This document shows, in pieces, positions 63,101 to 64,000 of a stretch of DNA of 64,000 nucleotides. A program made the translations under genes and the position numbers. A model generated the notes under the pieces. The model was not told where the DNA came from, made no database searches, and worked only from the letters and a program-made list of their open reading frames with translations. The stretch comes from Pisolithus tinctorius (taxonomy: Eukaryota > Basidiomycota > Agaricomycetes > Boletales > Pisolithaceae). Numbering within the stretch: the first letter of the stretch is position 1; each line of letters opens with the position of its first letter. The stretch lies in NCBI GenBank assembly GCA_024663395.1, contig JANFAH010000008.1, forward strand, positions 930,001-994,000, read 5' to 3'.

Positions 63101-64000
63101 AGAGATATATCACAGATAGTAGATTATTCCTCAGGTCAGGGACATGTAGGACATTGCTAAATTCGACAGGACGACGTTTCTTACCCCCCACCACAGGCTC
63201 AAACACTACTGACCCCACCCCAGCTGAGTAGACAATTTTGTTGTCTGCTAGACGCACTGGAACGCATTTTTGGCTGTAATTTCGCAGCCAGTGTCGATGA
63301 GGTGTCATATGAGAAGTGGCACCTGTATCTGCGTTCCAATGGACGTCAGCATCGAGCTGGAGGGGGCAGAGAGGAGAGGAGGGGTCAAGGGAACGAAGAC
63401 TTGCATTTCCTGCGAATTCTACCACTTGGGATGCGCTCTGGTTTGGTGAGGAGGTTGATGGCGCTGTCCCAGTTGCTGGGGAGGAAGCAGACGAAGTAGA
63501 GGCTTGATTTGCAGTGTTAGCACTCTTCTTGTTCTTCTTATTCTTCCTAGAGTGATAGAAAGCCTTTGATCTCTCCAGGTTTTGACACTTGTGGACACAG
63601 TGGTCTGTATAATCACAGAACGAGCAGGGCGACGAAGCTGGGCACTTGCAATTGGCGGAGGAGGTAAATAGCGCGGTGTCGGATGTCCCTGCATCAGGAC
63701 GACGTTTGCGCTGCGATTCTTCGGCCAGGACCGCTTCTTTGAGTTTGTCCTTGTCCAGAGATTGGAACAGGAGGAGAGAGGAGGCAAAATGAGAGTAATC
63801 TTCGCCTAGAGAGCGCACCATAGCCATGCAGACAAGCTCATTGTCCATATCCTTGATGGAGTATGGAGTAGTAGAGTCCTTGGGGCGCAATTCTTGAATT
63901 CTAGACATAGAATCTTCGATTCTAGCGAGTAGGGAGCTGAGGGACCCATCTGGCTGCTTCCTGATCGAAAAGAAATCGTCCCAGGCATTAAAACGAGCGC

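Larger units (their letters stand above)
59674..63990 (-). pseudogene. Gag-pol of copia element E, decayed
   Basis: Minus-strand order: gag with knuckle CSFCDYTDHCVHKC (about 63610), protease with NADTGATSHM (about 63310), integrase with HRRLAHHN, CEPCLAGKMH, VHSDVHS, LRDDKGGEY and GVAERANR (62930-62400), an acidic linker (61920-61860), RT with GSKWVFKVKRNADGSIDRYK (about 61460) and a catalytic loop FVND instead of YVDD (about 61030), then RNase H with LSTTEAEYMAA (about 60370) and TASQAADLLTKALPKPKV (about 59740). There is a TAG after LPKAF, TGA codons that fit CGA (DKR-stop-PLDPH, EKW-stop-EAAL, LDF-stop-QTYSD), and a one-base shift near 60810. Confidence 0.88.
59389..64000 (-). mobile_element. 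Copia element E, running off the window end
   Basis: In minus sense it holds gag end, protease, integrase, RT, RNase H, a purine tract and the 3' LTR (59646-59389). The 5' LTR and most of gag lie beyond 64000. Its RNase H frame is interrupted by the nested 176-bp units at 59803-60159 (TSD ataag). Confidence 0.88.

Overview
The window looks like part of a mushroom-forming basidiomycete (Agaricomycetes) genome. The evidence is a KDZ-type transposase gene with its CxC-like cysteine region, a DUF6589-type gene remnant, chromodomain Ty3 retrotransposons, short introns of about 40-60 bp, and several mushroom-type hypothetical gene families. No cellular housekeeping gene is recognisable. The stretch is a transposon graveyard with a few decayed host-like genes, and most insertions can be resolved to exact ends and target-site duplications (TSDs).

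Layout. 1-12.6 kb: a truncated LTR, then a LINE on the minus strand (780-12590). The LINE is split in its ORF2 by a 6.7-kb non-autonomous, LARD-like LTR element (2470-9181, TSD agggt). 12.6-28.7 kb: a gene-like island. It holds a minus-strand multi-exon hypothetical gene carrying a solo LTR (14458-14980), a divergent plus-strand hypothetical gene (18079-20370), a KDZ transposase gene (20730-24767), two minisatellites and a truncated DUF6589 gene. 28.7-41.3 kb: a Ty3 element (A) inserted in the DUF6589 gene, with a younger chromodomain Ty3 element (B, 30000-36838, TSD cagat) nested in its gag. 41.3-48.0 kb: a second LARD-like copy with a Tc1/mariner element in its LTR. 48-51 kb: another LTR with a short leader ORF, and a Myb/SANT-like gene. 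51-56.3 kb: Ty3 element C on the minus strand. 56.3-58.8 kb: copia and Ty3 fragments. 58.8-64 kb: a copia element on the minus strand (E) and three copies of a 176-bp mobile unit that carries a tRNA-like gene.

Links between elements. A, C, the LARD copies and the LTR at 47964 share a TGTCAT-type LTR start, or the same polypurine tract, or the same sequence just after the LTR. This suggests the LARD is moved by the machinery of the A/C Ty3 family. A and C also carry an extra gene in opposite orientation between pol and the 3' LTR, with a shared cysteine pattern; the Ty3 fragment at 57.7 kb keeps an acidic tail in the same position.

Decay is dominated by C-to-T change at CpG. In-frame stops are overwhelmingly TGA at positions compatible with an ancestral arginine CGA, and every difference I find between the two LTRs of element B lies at a CpG.

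Most striking points: (1) the tRNA-bearing 176-bp unit, three copies each with its own 5-bp TSD, one nested in another; (2) the convergent accessory ORF of the Ty3 elements; (3) the CpG-limited decay; (4) tandemly repeated, phase-symmetric small exons in two neighbouring genes; (5) a shared 15-bp box just upstream of three start codons.
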